From positions 248,001 to 312,000 of the forward strand of contig CAVUPU010000004.1 of the NCBI GenBank assembly GCA_963743425.1: a stretch of 64,000 bases of DNA. Reading direction: 5' to 3'. A model generated the notes under the pieces. That model did no database searches and was not told the origin of the DNA. It worked only from the letters and a program-made list of their open reading frames with translations. Positions 30,269 to 40,246 of this stretch are shown here, piece by piece; the first letter of the stretch is position 1; each line of letters begins with the position of its first letter. Source of the DNA: JAJVID01 sp963743425. Lineage in GTDB: Bacteria; Acidobacteriota; Blastocatellia; RBC074. Made by a program: the position numbers and the translations under genes.

Positions 30269-32203
30269 TCAAGTCAGGTTTTCAATCGGCGCAGGCTCGA
30301 CGGCGTCGGCCAGTTCAAATCCGAAGACCCGCGAGTAAAAATATAGTTCTCCATCGAGCGCGCGTTTGATGTTCGCGGCCTGCCGGAATCCATGCTGTTC
30401 GCCCTCGAAAGTGATGTATGCCACTGGCAGCCCCTTGGCGCGCAGGGCATTGACCATCATCTCGGCTTGATTCGGCGGCACGATCTTGTCTTCCAGACCT
30501 TGAAAGAAGATCACCGGCGCAGACAAAAGATTTGTGTGATGGATCGGCGAACGCTCACGATAAAGGTCCGCGCGCTCGGGATAAGGCGCGACCAGCTTGT
30601 GGGTATATCGCGATTCGAATTTGTGAGTGTCCACTTCCAGAGCTTCAAGATCGCTCACGCCGTAATGGCTCGCGCCGGCTTTGAAAGCTTCGCGGAATGT
30701 GAGCGCGCACAGCGTGGTGTAGCCGCCCGCGCTGCCGCCGGTGATCGCCAATCGGTCTCCGTCAACCAGTCCCCGCTCGGCCAGATACTTCGCTCCGTTC
30801 ACGCAATCATCGACATCGACAACTCCCCAACGGCCGCTTAAACGCTCGCGATATTCGCGCCCATACCCAGCGCTGCCGCCGTAATTGACATCGAGCACGG
30901 CGACGCCGCGGCTCGTCCAGTATTGAACGCTCAACCGCAACATCGGACTCGTCGCGGCGGTCGGCCCGCCGTGGCTCATCACCAGAAGCGGCGGGCGTTC
31001 ATTTTCCGGCGCGATGAAATCCCGATTGCGCGGAGGGTAGAAGAACGCATGAGCAGTCAAACCGTCTTCAGTAGGGAACTCGATGGCCTGTGGAACCGAG
31101 ATGTATCCAGGATCAATCGCGAATTCGCTCGAACGGCGAAGAGTCTCGAACTGACGATTGTCGAGATCGAAACGGACAATGCTCGCTGTTTCTATCGGCG
31201 AAGCCGCGATGAAAACCGCTTGTCCAGGCGCCGCGCGAACGCCTTCGATCTTTGTTAATGGCGTTTCGATCTTTTCGAGTTTGCCTGTTGTCGTGTCGAG
31301 AATGGCGAGTTTTGAAAAACCCTGCTCGATGTAAACGCAGACTATCCTGTTCGCCGATTCGAAGGCGTAAGTTGACATCCCGAAGACCCATTGCGGCAAA
31401 CCGAAATCCGCCTTCATCGGACACAAGGCTTCGATACCGCCTTCACGCCAGCGATAGAGATTCCACCAACCCGTTCGATCCGAAACAAAATGCAACTCGC
31501 CCGCCGGCGACCATTCCGGTTGAAAGATCGATTCGTCAACGCCGCCAGCGACGCAACCCGCATTGGTCACTGAGCCGTCTTCCTGAACATCGGCCACCCA
31601 AAGCTCGGTTCCATCCCAGGGCATATTCGGATGATTCCATTGAAGCCAGGCCAGACGCGTACCTTCCGGATTCAACCGCGGCGACGAATAGAAATCAGCG
31701 CCGCCGGCAAGCCTGACCTGCGCGCCCGCTCCACTCAAAGGAATCCCGACGATTGCGTTGACCGCTTCACGCCCCGTCGCCGAATGATCTTCGCGCACAC
31801 AGATCATTCGGTTGCGCTTCCAATCAATCACGCCGTCGGCGTACCTCAATTCGGCTTCCGGCGTGATCGATTGAGGCTCCGCCGCGCCGTCGAAACGATA
31901 CAAGCGTTGGTCAGCGAAGTTCGAGAAATAGATCGCGCCGCCGAGCGCCGTAAAAGCGCCGCCGCCATATTCGTGGACACGGGTGCGGGCGTTGAACGGG
32001 TCCGGCGTGACATCAACTGCTTGACCATCCGGCGAGAGTTTGACGACCACGTAGCGGCCTTTTTCCTGCGGTCTGGTCTCTACCCAGTAGATGTCTTTGC
32101 CATCAATTGCGATCTGTCCAAGACTGATCGCGCCAGAGACGATCAGATCGGAAGTGATCGGAGATTTCCAGGAACCGTAGCGAGAGACTTGCGAATCAGA
32201 CAT
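30269..32203 (-). CDS. S9 family prolyl-oligopeptidase-like peptidase
   Basis: 644 residues. The N-terminal half is a beta-propeller (WD-like repeats such as NPEGTRLAWLQWNHP and WSPAGELHFVSDRTGWWNLYRW). The C-terminal alpha/beta hydrolase domain has the nucleophile TGGSAGGYTTL and the late His of GEQHGFRQAANI. It cleaves short peptides as an acylaminoacyl- or dipeptidyl-peptidase. There is no signal peptide, so it is cytosolic. It is divergent from dnaA. Confidence 0.9.
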   Translation of the reverse strand: MSDSQVSRYGSWKSPITSDLIVSGAISLGQIAIDGKDIYWVETRPQEKGRYVVVKLSPDGQAVDVTPDPFNARTRVHEYGGGAFTALGGAIYFSNFADQRLYRFDGAAEPQSITPEAELRYADGVIDWKRNRMICVREDHSATGREAVNAIVGIPLSGAGAQVRLAGGADFYSSPRLNPEGTRLAWLQWNHPNMPWDGTELWVADVQEDGSVTNAGCVAGGVDESIFQPEWSPAGELHFVSDRTGWWNLYRWREGGIEALCPMKADFGLPQWVFGMSTYAFESANRIVCVYIEQGFSKLAILDTTTGKLEKIETPLTKIEGVRAAPGQAVFIAASPIETASIVRFDLDNRQFETLRRSSEFAIDPGYISVPQAIEFPTEDGLTAHAFFYPPRNRDFIAPENERPPLLVMSHGGPTAATSPMLRLSVQYWTSRGVAVLDVNYGGSAGYGREYRERLSGRWGVVDVDDCVNGAKYLAERGLVDGDRLAITGGSAGGYTTLCALTFREAFKAGASHYGVSDLEALEVDTHKFESRYTHKLVAPYPERADLYRERSPIHHTNLLSAPVIFFQGLEDKIVPPNQAEMMVNALRAKGLPVAYITFEGEQHGFRQAANIKRALDGELYFYSRVFGFELADAVEPAPIENLT

Positions 32204-32435
32204 CTATACTCTTCCTCCTATTAACGCCTCCAGGGCAGATGCGGGCGGCCACGAATTATGCGCCATACGATTCTTGCAATCAATTAACCGCTGTGCTAGC
32301 CTGCGCGACTCGTAATAGTGAGCGCAATTTCTTCAAAGCCAGTGTAGTAACCATCATTATTTCAACCACTAGGCGAAGTTTATCCCTGCGATTTTCCCCT
32401 TACTAGAAACAGGACATAAAGCGAAGAAGGTCGTT

Positions 32436-33854
32436 ATGAGCGAAGTCAATGTCTGGGACGCTGTTCTTTCAGCGATCGAAAAAAGGATCAACCACGAAAG
32501 CTTTACAACTTGGTTCAAACCAATAGCCTTTATTGGAAAGGACAGCAATACGATCCGCCTTGGCGTTCCTGATCGTGTCTTCGAAGATTGGATTCTCAAC
32601 AATTATCGTGATGTCGTGGATGAATCGTTGGAGGAGGCATGCTTCTCTGGTTATTCAATCAGCTTCGAAGTAGTGAACGACTCCATGAAGACCAATGAAA
32701 CCAAAGGCTCAGTCTTCAAAATTGCGACGCGACGGGATGTGGCCTCGAAATCGGAGACCGCCGCGCCATCCGCTCTCACGACGCCCGTCGTTCAGCCAAT
32801 GATGACCATGTCGAGTTTAGCCGACTCCGAAGTCTCTGAACTTCCCCTCAACCCGAGATATTCATTCGAGACCTTCGTTGTCGGATCCTGCAATCAGTTC
32901 GCTCATGCCGCCGCTCTGGCCGTGGCGGATTCGCCATCGAAAACCTATAACCCGCTCTACATATACGGCGGGGTCGGATTGGGGAAGACGCACCTGATGT
33001 GCGCCATAGGACACCATGTCAAAGACCTGAATCGGCATCTGAGACTGGCGTATATCTCGGCGGAAAAATTCATGAACGAATTGATCAACGCCATCAGGTA
33101 CGATCAGACCATGGTGTTCCGCGAAAAATATCGTTCGATTGACGTGTTGTTGATTGACGATATTCAGTTCATCGCCGGCAAAGAGCGGACTCAAGAAGAG
33201 TTCTTTCACACCTTCAACGCACTTTATGACGGGCAGAAGCAGATCGTGATCTCATCCGATTGCCCGCCCAGAGAGATTCCCACACTGGAAGAACGCCTGC
33301 ACTCCAGATTCGAGTGGGGGTTGATCGCCGACATACAACCTCCTGATCTGGAGACGAAGATAGCCATCCTCCGAAAGAAGGCGGAGACCGAGAAAATAGA
33401 CCTTCCCGATAATGTGGCGCTCTTCATAGCCAGCAAGATAAAGTCGAACATTCGTGAACTCGAAGGATCTCTAGTCAGACTTACAGCGCTCTCTTCCCTG
33501 AAAGGCGAATCCATAAACCTGCTGTTGGCTCAGGAAGCCTTAAAAAATATCGTCGAAGAAGAGGAGAGAGCCATAACGATTGAAACCATTCAGAAGGTCG
33601 TGGCTGATTTCTATAATCTGAAGGTGGCTGACCTGAAGTCGAAGACCAATTCCAGGAATATCGCAGTTCCACGCCAGATAGCGATGTATCTGTGCAAAAC
33701 ATTGACCAAGGCTAGTTTGCCGGAAATAGGGCGGGAGTTCGGCGGAAAACACCATACGACCGTTATGCATAGCATCAATAAAATCACTGACTTATATGAC
33801 CAGAAAGGACATTTCCACAGAATTATCAACAGCCTAATTGATAGCTGTAAATAG
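32436..33854 (+). CDS. dnaA: Chromosomal replication initiator DnaA
   Basis: 472 residues, full length. Domain I starts VNVWDAVLSAIEKRINHESFTTWFKP. The AAA+ domain has Walker A YGGVGLGKTHL and Walker B VLLIDDIQFI, and RPDLE-type sensor residues (SRFEWGLIADIQPPDLE). The C-terminal DNA-binding signature is FGGKHHTTVMHSINKI, in which a Lys-His replaces the usual Arg-Asp of GGRDHTTV. DnaA boxes and unwinding elements follow the gene, so it is probably auto-regulated from its neighbours. Confidence 0.97.
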   Translation: MSEVNVWDAVLSAIEKRINHESFTTWFKPIAFIGKDSNTIRLGVPDRVFEDWILNNYRDVVDESLEEACFSGYSISFEVVNDSMKTNETKGSVFKIATRRDVASKSETAAPSALTTPVVQPMMTMSSLADSEVSELPLNPRYSFETFVVGSCNQFAHAAALAVADSPSKTYNPLYIYGGVGLGKTHLMCAIGHHVKDLNRHLRLAYISAEKFMNELINAIRYDQTMVFREKYRSIDVLLIDDIQFIAGKERTQEEFFHTFNALYDGQKQIVISSDCPPREIPTLEERLHSRFEWGLIADIQPPDLETKIAILRKKAETEKIDLPDNVALFIASKIKSNIRELEGSLVRLTALSSLKGESINLLLAQEALKNIVEEEERAITIETIQKVVADFYNLKVADLKSKTNSRNIAVPRQIAMYLCKTLTKASLPEIGREFGGKHHTTVMHSINKITDLYDQKGHFHRIINSLIDSCK

Positions 33855-33864
33855 CTTTATCGCA

Positions 33865-34080
33865 TTTTCCACACCGGCGTAATTATTCGCCTGTGGACGC
33901 TTGTGGAAAATCTTAGTAAGGCGCCGGATATCCACAGTTGACCCCGATTGCGCACATTTTATCCACAATGATTTCCACAAGTACATTCAGCGCTTAATTA
34001 TTGATTTTATGGCAATTACTGAAACCATGCATTTTTCCACAATGCCTACTACTACTACTAAATTAATATTCTTAATATCT
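33865..34080. other. Candidate oriC: DnaA boxes, TAC-trio tract and AT-rich unwinding stretch
   Basis: The dnaA-dnaN spacer carries a cluster of DnaA-box-like 9-mers: TTTTCCACA (33865), TGTGGAAAA reversed (33902), ATATCCACA (33928), a perfect TTATCCACA (33959), ATTTCCACA (33971) and TTTTCCACA (34033). After the last box comes a run of TAC trios (34047-34060) and then AT-rich AATTAATATTCTTAATATC (34061-34079). This box-trio-AT order is that of a bacterial unwinding element. The position and layout make this the likely origin. Confidence 0.8.
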
Positions 34081-34136
34081 TCATGAGTTAAGTAGTAAAA
34101 GGCGGAGTTTCTAAGATTACGAGCGGAGGAAATAAA

Positions 34137-35237
34137 ATGCACCTTACTATCGGTAAGACAACTTTTCTCAAGGAATTGAACATGCTTCAGGGAGTCGTGG
34201 AGAAAAAAAGCACTATTCCCGTTCTTTCCAATCTCTTGCTGGAAGCCGCTGACGGAGAGTTGTGGATTAAGGGAACCGACCTTGATGTCTCTATTTCAAC
34301 GAGATGCGGGGCTGAAATCAGGCAGGAAGGCGCGATTTGTGTTCAGGCTAAAAAGCTGTTCGAGATAGTCAGATCATTGCCTGAGGCCGATATAGAGATT
34401 AAGCTCGGCGCTAACGATCAGGTGAGCCTTGTTTGCGAGAGGTCGCGTTTCAAGATGCCCGGCTTGACGAAGGACAATTTTCCTGAGATTAAAACTTTTG
34501 ACGGAGTCTTTTGGGCGATCCCTTCCGATCTCATCAGGACATTCATCAGCCGAACGATCTTCGCCATCACGACCGAAGAATCGAGATATGCCCTCAATGG
34601 CGCTAAGGTGGAACTTTCGGGAAAGGGAATACGAATGGTGGCCACTGATGGCCATCGCCTTTCATTCATCGAGAAGCAATCGGATTTTGGCGACGCCAAG
34701 CTGGATGTTTTAATTCCAAAGAAGACTCTCGCCGAATTGGCCCGACTTTGCGGGGAGACGAATGACGCTGTTGAGATCGGGAGCGGAGATAATCATCTGT
34801 TTTTCAAAGTCGGAAAGAGAATGTTAGCGTCCCGCACACTTACCGGCCAGTTCCCTAACTACGAACTCGTGTTGCCCAAAGAGAACAATAATCGAATCGT
34901 CGTTGAGAACTCGCAAGTCTCGTCAGCAATTAAGAGGGTCGCGATGATGGCCGATGATCGGTCACACGCGATAAAATTCGATGTCAATGACGGACAGATC
35001 AAGATCACTTCTCAATCTTCCGAAATAGGCGAGGCGGAGGAAAGCTTGCTGGTTGAATACGCAGGGCCGTCAATAACGGCGGGATTCAACGCCCAGTATC
35101 TTCTGGACTTCTTCAATGTGGTCCAGGACGGAGACGTGATATTCGAGTTTAAAGACGGAAATTCGCAGGCGCAGATAAAATCTAGTAATGACCAGGAATA
35201 TAACCTCCGCTACATCATTATGCCGATGCGCCTGTGA
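34137..35237 (+). CDS. dnaN: DNA polymerase III beta sliding clamp
   Basis: 366 residues, the normal length. Clamp marks: MLQGVVEKKSTIPVLSNLLLEA near the N-terminus, YALNGAKVELSGKGIRMVATDGHRLSF in the middle and YIIMPMRL at the end. It forms the ring that ties polymerase III to DNA. GCGGAGGAAATAAA precedes the ATG, a strong ribosome site. It lies just downstream of the origin region and reads away from it. Confidence 0.97.
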   Translation: MHLTIGKTTFLKELNMLQGVVEKKSTIPVLSNLLLEAADGELWIKGTDLDVSISTRCGAEIRQEGAICVQAKKLFEIVRSLPEADIEIKLGANDQVSLVCERSRFKMPGLTKDNFPEIKTFDGVFWAIPSDLIRTFISRTIFAITTEESRYALNGAKVELSGKGIRMVATDGHRLSFIEKQSDFGDAKLDVLIPKKTLAELARLCGETNDAVEIGSGDNHLFFKVGKRMLASRTLTGQFPNYELVLPKENNNRIVVENSQVSSAIKRVAMMADDRSHAIKFDVNDGQIKITSQSSEIGEAEESLLVEYAGPSITAGFNAQYLLDFFNVVQDGDVIFEFKDGNSQAQIKSSNDQEYNLRYIIMPMRL

Positions 35238-35346
35238 GCCAGATTGATTAAATAGCGATCTTTCTTAACTGCAATTAATTGCTAGGTTTACGGAACTTTT
35301 GCTGGTCACGGGCGTTATAGTGGGCACGGGTGAACCTCCTGATAGT

Positions 35347-35398
35347 GGCGGTCATAGTGAGTCTAGGGTGGGTTCTTAACTATGACCGCCTAATTTTT
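35347..35398 (+). terminator. Rho-independent terminator after dnaN
   Basis: The stem GGCGGTCATAGT (35347-35358) pairs with ACTATGACCGCC (35379-35390), followed by TAATTTTTT. This is a strong intrinsic terminator 110 bases after the dnaN stop. The rest of the gap to the CofE gene shows no other structure. Confidence 0.8.
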
Positions 35399-35544
35399 TC
35401 CACGCCTCCAAAAATCAACAAATTCCTGATTAGAGTTGATGAGATTCGGCCTTCCGCCCGCACGATGAGTAGTCCTTGTCAATCAAACGATCAGGTCTTA
35501 GCATGCGCCCGCTTTACCTATCCTTGTGCAGGAGCATTGAAATT

Positions 35545-36300
35545 TTGAGTTCCGAAATCCGACTTATCCCCATTCGCGGTATTCCGGAAATCAGGCCCGG
35601 CGATGACCTCGGTCTGATGATTGTGCGGGCGGCTGCGAAGATGCGCCTCAAATTGTCTGATGGCGACATAATCGCGGTCGCGCAAAAGGTCGTCTCGAAA
35701 GCGGAGGGAAGATTGGTCAATCTGGAATCCGTAGCCCCTTCTGAGTTCGCCAATGAAATCGCCAACAAACAGCAGCGAGACCCGCGATTGATAGAGGTCA
35801 TATTGAGCGAATCCGCCAATATTGTGCGCTCGGACGACCGCGTATTGATCACTGAGACGAAACATGGATTCGTTTGCGCCAACGCCGGGGTGGACCGCTC
35901 CAACGTGGTCGGCAAGGATTGGGTGTCGCTGCTGCCCGTTGCGCCGGACGACTCCGCGCTGCTGTTGAAGACGCGATTCGCCGAACTCCTCAAAGTCAAC
36001 GTTGCAATGATCATCACCGACACGTTCGGGCGGGCCTGGCGCGAAGGCTTGACGAACGTCGCAATCGGAATCGCCGGCCTCAAACCGTTGAAGGACCTTC
36101 GCGGCAAAAACGACGATCACGGAAAAGAATTGTCCGCAACGGTACTCGCGATAGCGGATGAGATCGCGGCGGCGAGCGGCCTGTTGATGCGAAAGACCGC
36201 CCGCATCCCCGCCGTTGTGATGCGAGGCTATTACTTCGATCACGGTGAGGGGAGCGCCAGAGATCTGGTGAGATCGAAAGAGCGGGATCTATTCAGATAG
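35545..36300 (+). CDS. cofE: Coenzyme F420-0:L-glutamate ligase
   Basis: About 251 residues from the TTG at 35545, chosen because AGGAG lies ten bases upstream; the frame is open from ATGs at 35476 and 35503, which would add up to 23 residues without family similarity. Core: IRGIPEIRPGDDLGLMI, DIIAVAQKVVSKAEGR, NAGVDRSNV and ITDTFGRAWREGLTNVAIG. CofE adds glutamates to F420-0 with GTP. No other F420 gene is in the window, so the pathway is spread out. Confidence 0.88.
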   Translation: MSSEIRLIPIRGIPEIRPGDDLGLMIVRAAAKMRLKLSDGDIIAVAQKVVSKAEGRLVNLESVAPSEFANEIANKQQRDPRLIEVILSESANIVRSDDRVLITETKHGFVCANAGVDRSNVVGKDWVSLLPVAPDDSALLLKTRFAELLKVNVAMIITDTFGRAWREGLTNVAIGIAGLKPLKDLRGKNDDHGKELSATVLAIADEIAAASGLLMRKTARIPAVVMRGYYFDHGEGSARDLVRSKERDLFR

Positions 36301-36565
36301 GCGGCGGCGAGTATTGTTAAGGCCTTCCAGCAACTCCACGACCACAAATTCGCTCACGAGTTCTCAGGTTGCTCAGGAAAATGTCCTTTACAGGATTTGG
36401 CATGAGCGATTCAGCCTCTATTCGTATTTGTGACCTTCAGTGACCATAAAAATAGCATAGCCTCAGAGATTAGAGCGGTCAATTGCAATTGTCATAAAGG
36501 CCTTTGAATGGGAGAATACGCCCGCTGTAAATGTCAAAAAGTCAGTGTTCGCTGAGGTGATCTCG

Positions 36566-37816
36566 ATGAAAATCAAACCGGGCGCGATTACGCGTGTGGT
36601 AGTCTCGTTGCTGTTCGCCATCTCGATTACGTCATCAGACATGGCCCATAGTCAATCCCCGAAAAACTTCGCTCAAGCCCGACGCGAATTCAAAATCATT
36701 TACGAGCAATCAATGCGCAAACACGGCATTGTAGGCAGCGGCTTCATGCTGGTTCATGACGGGCAGGTCATCGCGCAGGAATTCTTCGGCCTCGCCAACC
36801 AGGAAAAACAGCAACCGGTGGACGAAGACACTATTTACCACTGGGCTTCGATCACGAAGACGGTTACCGGCGTCGCCATCATGCAATTGCGCGATCGCGG
36901 TCTGTTGAAACTCGACGATCCGATAATCAAATACCTGCCTGAACTCAATACGGTTCACAATCCCCTCGGCGATATGAGCCAGATCACGATCAAACATCTG
37001 ATGACGCACACCGCCGGGTTTCGCGCGCCGACCTGGCCCTGGGGCGGCGATAAAGATTGGCATCCCCATGAGCCGCAGCATTGGTCGCAGCTCGTGGCGA
37101 TGATGCCTTACACGGAGATACTGTTTAAGCCAGGATCGAAATTCAGCTATTCCAACCCTGGCATAATCTTTCTTGGCCGCGTTATCGAATTGCTCACCAA
37201 AGACGATTACGAAGTCTACATTGACAAGAACATCTTCAAGCCGCTCGAAATGTATCGCGCCTATTTCGACGCGACTCCGCAGCATCTGCTCAAACACCGC
37301 TCGCACAGCTATTATTTGAAGGAAGGCAAACTGACCCCGGCCAGATTTGACGTCGACACCGGCGTTACCGTCTCGAATGGCGGGCTGAACGCGCCGCTCC
37401 CCGACATGGTCAAATACATCAACTTTCTGGCGGGCGATGTGAGAAGACAGGCGATTTACGACCAGGTGTTGAAGCGATCGTCACTTGAAGAGATGTTCCG
37501 GCCACAGATCGCCATCGATCCCGGGGCGGTTATACAACCGGAAGGGCAGAATCGAAAAGACGCCATGGGGCTAACCTTTTACATCGAGGATAATTTCGGC
37601 CAGCGTTTCATCGGCCACGACGGCGACCAGAACGGCTTCATTTCGCACTTCTACATTCGCCCCGATACGCGAACGGCTTACATCATCGCGTTCAACACGC
37701 ACGCCTCGCCGACCGAAAAGGATTCGAGTCAGGACACGAGAAGACTGGATCGAGAGATCAAAGACCACCTGTTCCAGAGAATCTTTCCTCTCTTTGTTCT
37801 GAGGCAAGGGACCTGA
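36566..37816 (+). CDS. Secreted serine hydrolase (class C beta-lactamase family)
   Basis: 416 residues from the ATG at 36566 with GAGGTG upstream. Signal peptide ITRVVVSLLFAISITSSDMAHSQ. Active-site Ser in WASITKTV (SxxK, Ser95, Lys98), YSNPG (YxN) and the late GHDGDQNGF in place of KTG. This is the penicillin-binding/esterase-like group of secreted or anchored proteins; substrates may be esters or peptides. It starts a rightward stretch and has no regulator nearby. The 36301-36565 spacer holds nothing clear. Confidence 0.88.
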   Translation: MKIKPGAITRVVVSLLFAISITSSDMAHSQSPKNFAQARREFKIIYEQSMRKHGIVGSGFMLVHDGQVIAQEFFGLANQEKQQPVDEDTIYHWASITKTVTGVAIMQLRDRGLLKLDDPIIKYLPELNTVHNPLGDMSQITIKHLMTHTAGFRAPTWPWGGDKDWHPHEPQHWSQLVAMMPYTEILFKPGSKFSYSNPGIIFLGRVIELLTKDDYEVYIDKNIFKPLEMYRAYFDATPQHLLKHRSHSYYLKEGKLTPARFDVDTGVTVSNGGLNAPLPDMVKYINFLAGDVRRQAIYDQVLKRSSLEEMFRPQIAIDPGAVIQPEGQNRKDAMGLTFYIEDNFGQRFIGHDGDQNGFISHFYIRPDTRTAYIIAFNTHASPTEKDSSQDTRRLDREIKDHLFQRIFPLFVLRQGT

Positions 37817-37935
37817 CGCATCGGCCAATCGCCGCATCGGATTGACAGTGCGCGGCGAACGGCTACCATGCCTGTTGATTACGCAGTCTTTGACAGTCAC
37901 AGTAACCAAGAACGAGGGACTAATAACGAAACTTT

Positions 37936-39546
37936 ATGAGCCTTGCCCTAACCCTTCTGCTACAGGCGCCGAGTCCGGAACAGGTGAAAAACCTGATCCA
38001 TCCGATCATGCGGCACGGACGCGACAACATCAGTTTTCTCTATTCGCTCGATGCGTTCGACTGGTCGATAATCATTCTCTATTTCGCCATCCTGGCGTTG
38101 CTCGCCACACTGGGCGCTTATCGCTTGCGAATGGTCTATCAGTTCTGGCGCTACCGCCACATCAAGCCGCAGCCCAAGCGCCGTTTCGCTGAAAGCGAGT
38201 TGCCGCGCGTCACCGTTCAGCTTCCGCTCTTCAACGAGATGTACGTCGTCGAGCGATTGCTCGAATCGGTGACGAGGCTGGATTATCCGAGCCACTTGCT
38301 CGAAATTCAGGTGCTCGACGATTCTACCGACGAGACGGTCAGGATCGCCCAGGCCGCGGTCGAAAAACACAAACAGCAGGGATTCGACATTCAATACATT
38401 CACCGCGCCGACCGGACCGGATTCAAAGCCGGCGCGCTCGAAAACGGTATGAAAATGGCCAAGGGCCAATTCATCGCGATCTTCGACGCCGACTTCCTCC
38501 CGAAGCCGGATTGCCTGCGACAGATGGTCGATTTCTTCACCGACGAGCGCATCGGAATGGTCCAGATGCGGTGGAGCCACATCAATGCGAACTATTCGCT
38601 GCTGACGCGGATTCAGGAAGTCTTGCTCGACGGTCACTTCGTAGTCGAGCAGGCGTCGCGCAACCGCACGGGCGCGTTCTTCAACTTCAACGGCACAGCC
38701 GGAATGTGGCGGCGCGAAGCGATTGAATGGAGCGGCGGCTGGCAGCACGACACGCTGACCGAAGACACCGACCTCAGCTTCCGGGCTCAGTTGATGGGCT
38801 GGAAGTTCATTTACCTGCTCGACGAAGACGCGCCGGCCGAATTGCCGGTCGAAATGAACGCCTTCAAAGCTCAGCAGCGGCGATGGGCGAAGGGCCTCGT
38901 GCAAGTCGGGCTGAAGCTGATGCCGCGTCTGTGGAAGCATCCGCAACTTACTTTCCAGCAGAAGGTCGAATTGTTCTTCCGGCTTTACGGTAATTGCGCT
39001 GCGATACTGCTGATCGTGTTGAGCGTTTTGCACATTCCCGTGCTGATAGTGCGGTTCAATCAGGGGCTTTTCCACATGCTGCTGCTCGACGCGCCGCTGA
39101 TGATCTTCGCCACTTTTTCCGTCGTCAGCTTTTATGGCACGGCGATACGCTATCGTTATCCGAACGAGAATTGGCGGTTGTGGTTGATTCCTCTGGCTAT
39201 GGCGATGGGCATCGGGCTTGTCTTTTCAAACACGCGCGCCGTGCTGGAAGCTCTGTTCGGAGTCCAATCCGACTTTGTACGCACGCCGAAATACAACGTC
39301 GAAAGCCGAAAGGACAACTGGTTGAAAGCCGCGATGAAGTACCGTCGTAAACGTGGATTGCTGCCTTACATTGAGCTTGCCTTCGCGCTCTATTTCGTCT
39401 TCGCGGTCTATTACGCGATTCGCAGCAACATCTACGCGACGATCCCGTTCTTGCTCATCTTCCTGCTCGGTTACGGGTACATGGCGATGATGTCGCTCTT
39501 CCAGGGAGGCATGCGAAAAGCCCTTCAAGCGTTCAGGCGGAATTAG
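37936..39546 (+). CDS. Family 2 glycosyltransferase, processive cellulose-synthase-like
   Basis: 536 residues. N-terminal membrane helix (about 45-64), then a GT-A domain with LPRVTVQLPLFNE, VLDDSTD, DADFLP, TEDTDLS and the processivity motif QQRRW. Four or so C-terminal helices (from ~350) follow. Such enzymes make beta-linked glycans such as mannan, glucan or cellulose-like chains at the inner membrane. No BcsB, BcsC or PilZ partner is next to it. The substrate is therefore open. Confidence 0.88.
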   Translation: MSLALTLLLQAPSPEQVKNLIHPIMRHGRDNISFLYSLDAFDWSIIILYFAILALLATLGAYRLRMVYQFWRYRHIKPQPKRRFAESELPRVTVQLPLFNEMYVVERLLESVTRLDYPSHLLEIQVLDDSTDETVRIAQAAVEKHKQQGFDIQYIHRADRTGFKAGALENGMKMAKGQFIAIFDADFLPKPDCLRQMVDFFTDERIGMVQMRWSHINANYSLLTRIQEVLLDGHFVVEQASRNRTGAFFNFNGTAGMWRREAIEWSGGWQHDTLTEDTDLSFRAQLMGWKFIYLLDEDAPAELPVEMNAFKAQQRRWAKGLVQVGLKLMPRLWKHPQLTFQQKVELFFRLYGNCAAILLIVLSVLHIPVLIVRFNQGLFHMLLLDAPLMIFATFSVVSFYGTAIRYRYPNENWRLWLIPLAMAMGIGLVFSNTRAVLEALFGVQSDFVRTPKYNVESRKDNWLKAAMKYRRKRGLLPYIELAFALYFVFAVYYAIRSNIYATIPFLLIFLLGYGYMAMMSLFQGGMRKALQAFRRN

Positions 39547-39662
39547 CCAGTAGCGCGTGTTATACTGCGCTCCGATGCGGCGGACCTGAAGAAAAGAAGC
39601 CAGAGCGTTAGCTCTGAAAAATGTAACTGAATGTCGTAACAAACAATAGGAAAGTAAAACGT

Positions 39663-39687
39663 CGTAGACACTTTTGGTCTACGTTTT
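39663..39687 (+). terminator. Hairpin with T-tract after the glycosyltransferase
   Basis: CGTAGAC (39663-39669) pairs with GTCTACG (39677-39683), followed by TTTT. A second small palindrome, CAGAGCGTTAGCTCTG, is at 39601-39616. The distance of 12 bases to the next ATG is short, so it may instead be part of that gene's leader. Confidence 0.45.
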
Positions 39688-39701
39688 GTAGAGCAGACGC
39701 G

Positions 39702-40238
39702 ATGTTCTGTCCGAGATGCGGATCGAATCAGGGTGAGGGAAAAAGATTCTGCACCGTATGCGGGACCAATCTCGCAGCCGTGTCACAGGCTCTGACCGGG
39801 CAGATTCCACTGCCGAACTACTACGCGCCGCCGGTTCCGCATCCGCTCGAAGTCGAGAGGCAGCGCGAAATGGCGAAGGGCGTTCGTTTTAGCGTCATCG
39901 GCGGCGGCATAGTGGCGTGGAAGTTTTTCAATTTCATCTTCCAAGGCGACTCGCCTTTCGGTTTCTGGACATTCGTCGGATTCATCCTGCTGGCTATCGG
40001 AATCTCGAAGATCATCACCTCGCGCCCTCCGAACGCCGCCGACTCGCCCGCGCCGCGCCAGACTCATTCGATGCCGCAGACCAATCCGCATCCGGTCTTC
40101 TCCGCGCCGACGGCGCCTGGCCCATCGGTCCCACAGACCAGCGAGCTTGAGCCAGTGAGTCACCATGCGCCGAGCGTGATCGAGGACGAGACCAGACATC
40201 TGCCGCACAGCAAGTCGCCGCACGGGATTTCGAGATAG
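39702..40238 (+). CDS. Zinc-ribbon membrane protein
   Basis: 178 residues. MFCPRCGSNQGEGKRFCTVCG is a double CxxC zinc ribbon at residues 1-21. A pair of hydrophobic segments (about 66-84 and 90-105) follows, then a Pro/Ser-rich tail to the end. It is the first of three tandem zinc-ribbon genes. Role unknown; such proteins are common in Acidobacteriota. Confidence 0.75.
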   Translation: MFCPRCGSNQGEGKRFCTVCGTNLAAVSQALTGQIPLPNYYAPPVPHPLEVERQREMAKGVRFSVIGGGIVAWKFFNFIFQGDSPFGFWTFVGFILLAIGISKIITSRPPNAADSPAPRQTHSMPQTNPHPVFSAPTAPGPSVPQTSELEPVSHHAPSVIEDETRHLPHSKSPHGISR

Positions 40239-40246
40239 AGGAGAAC

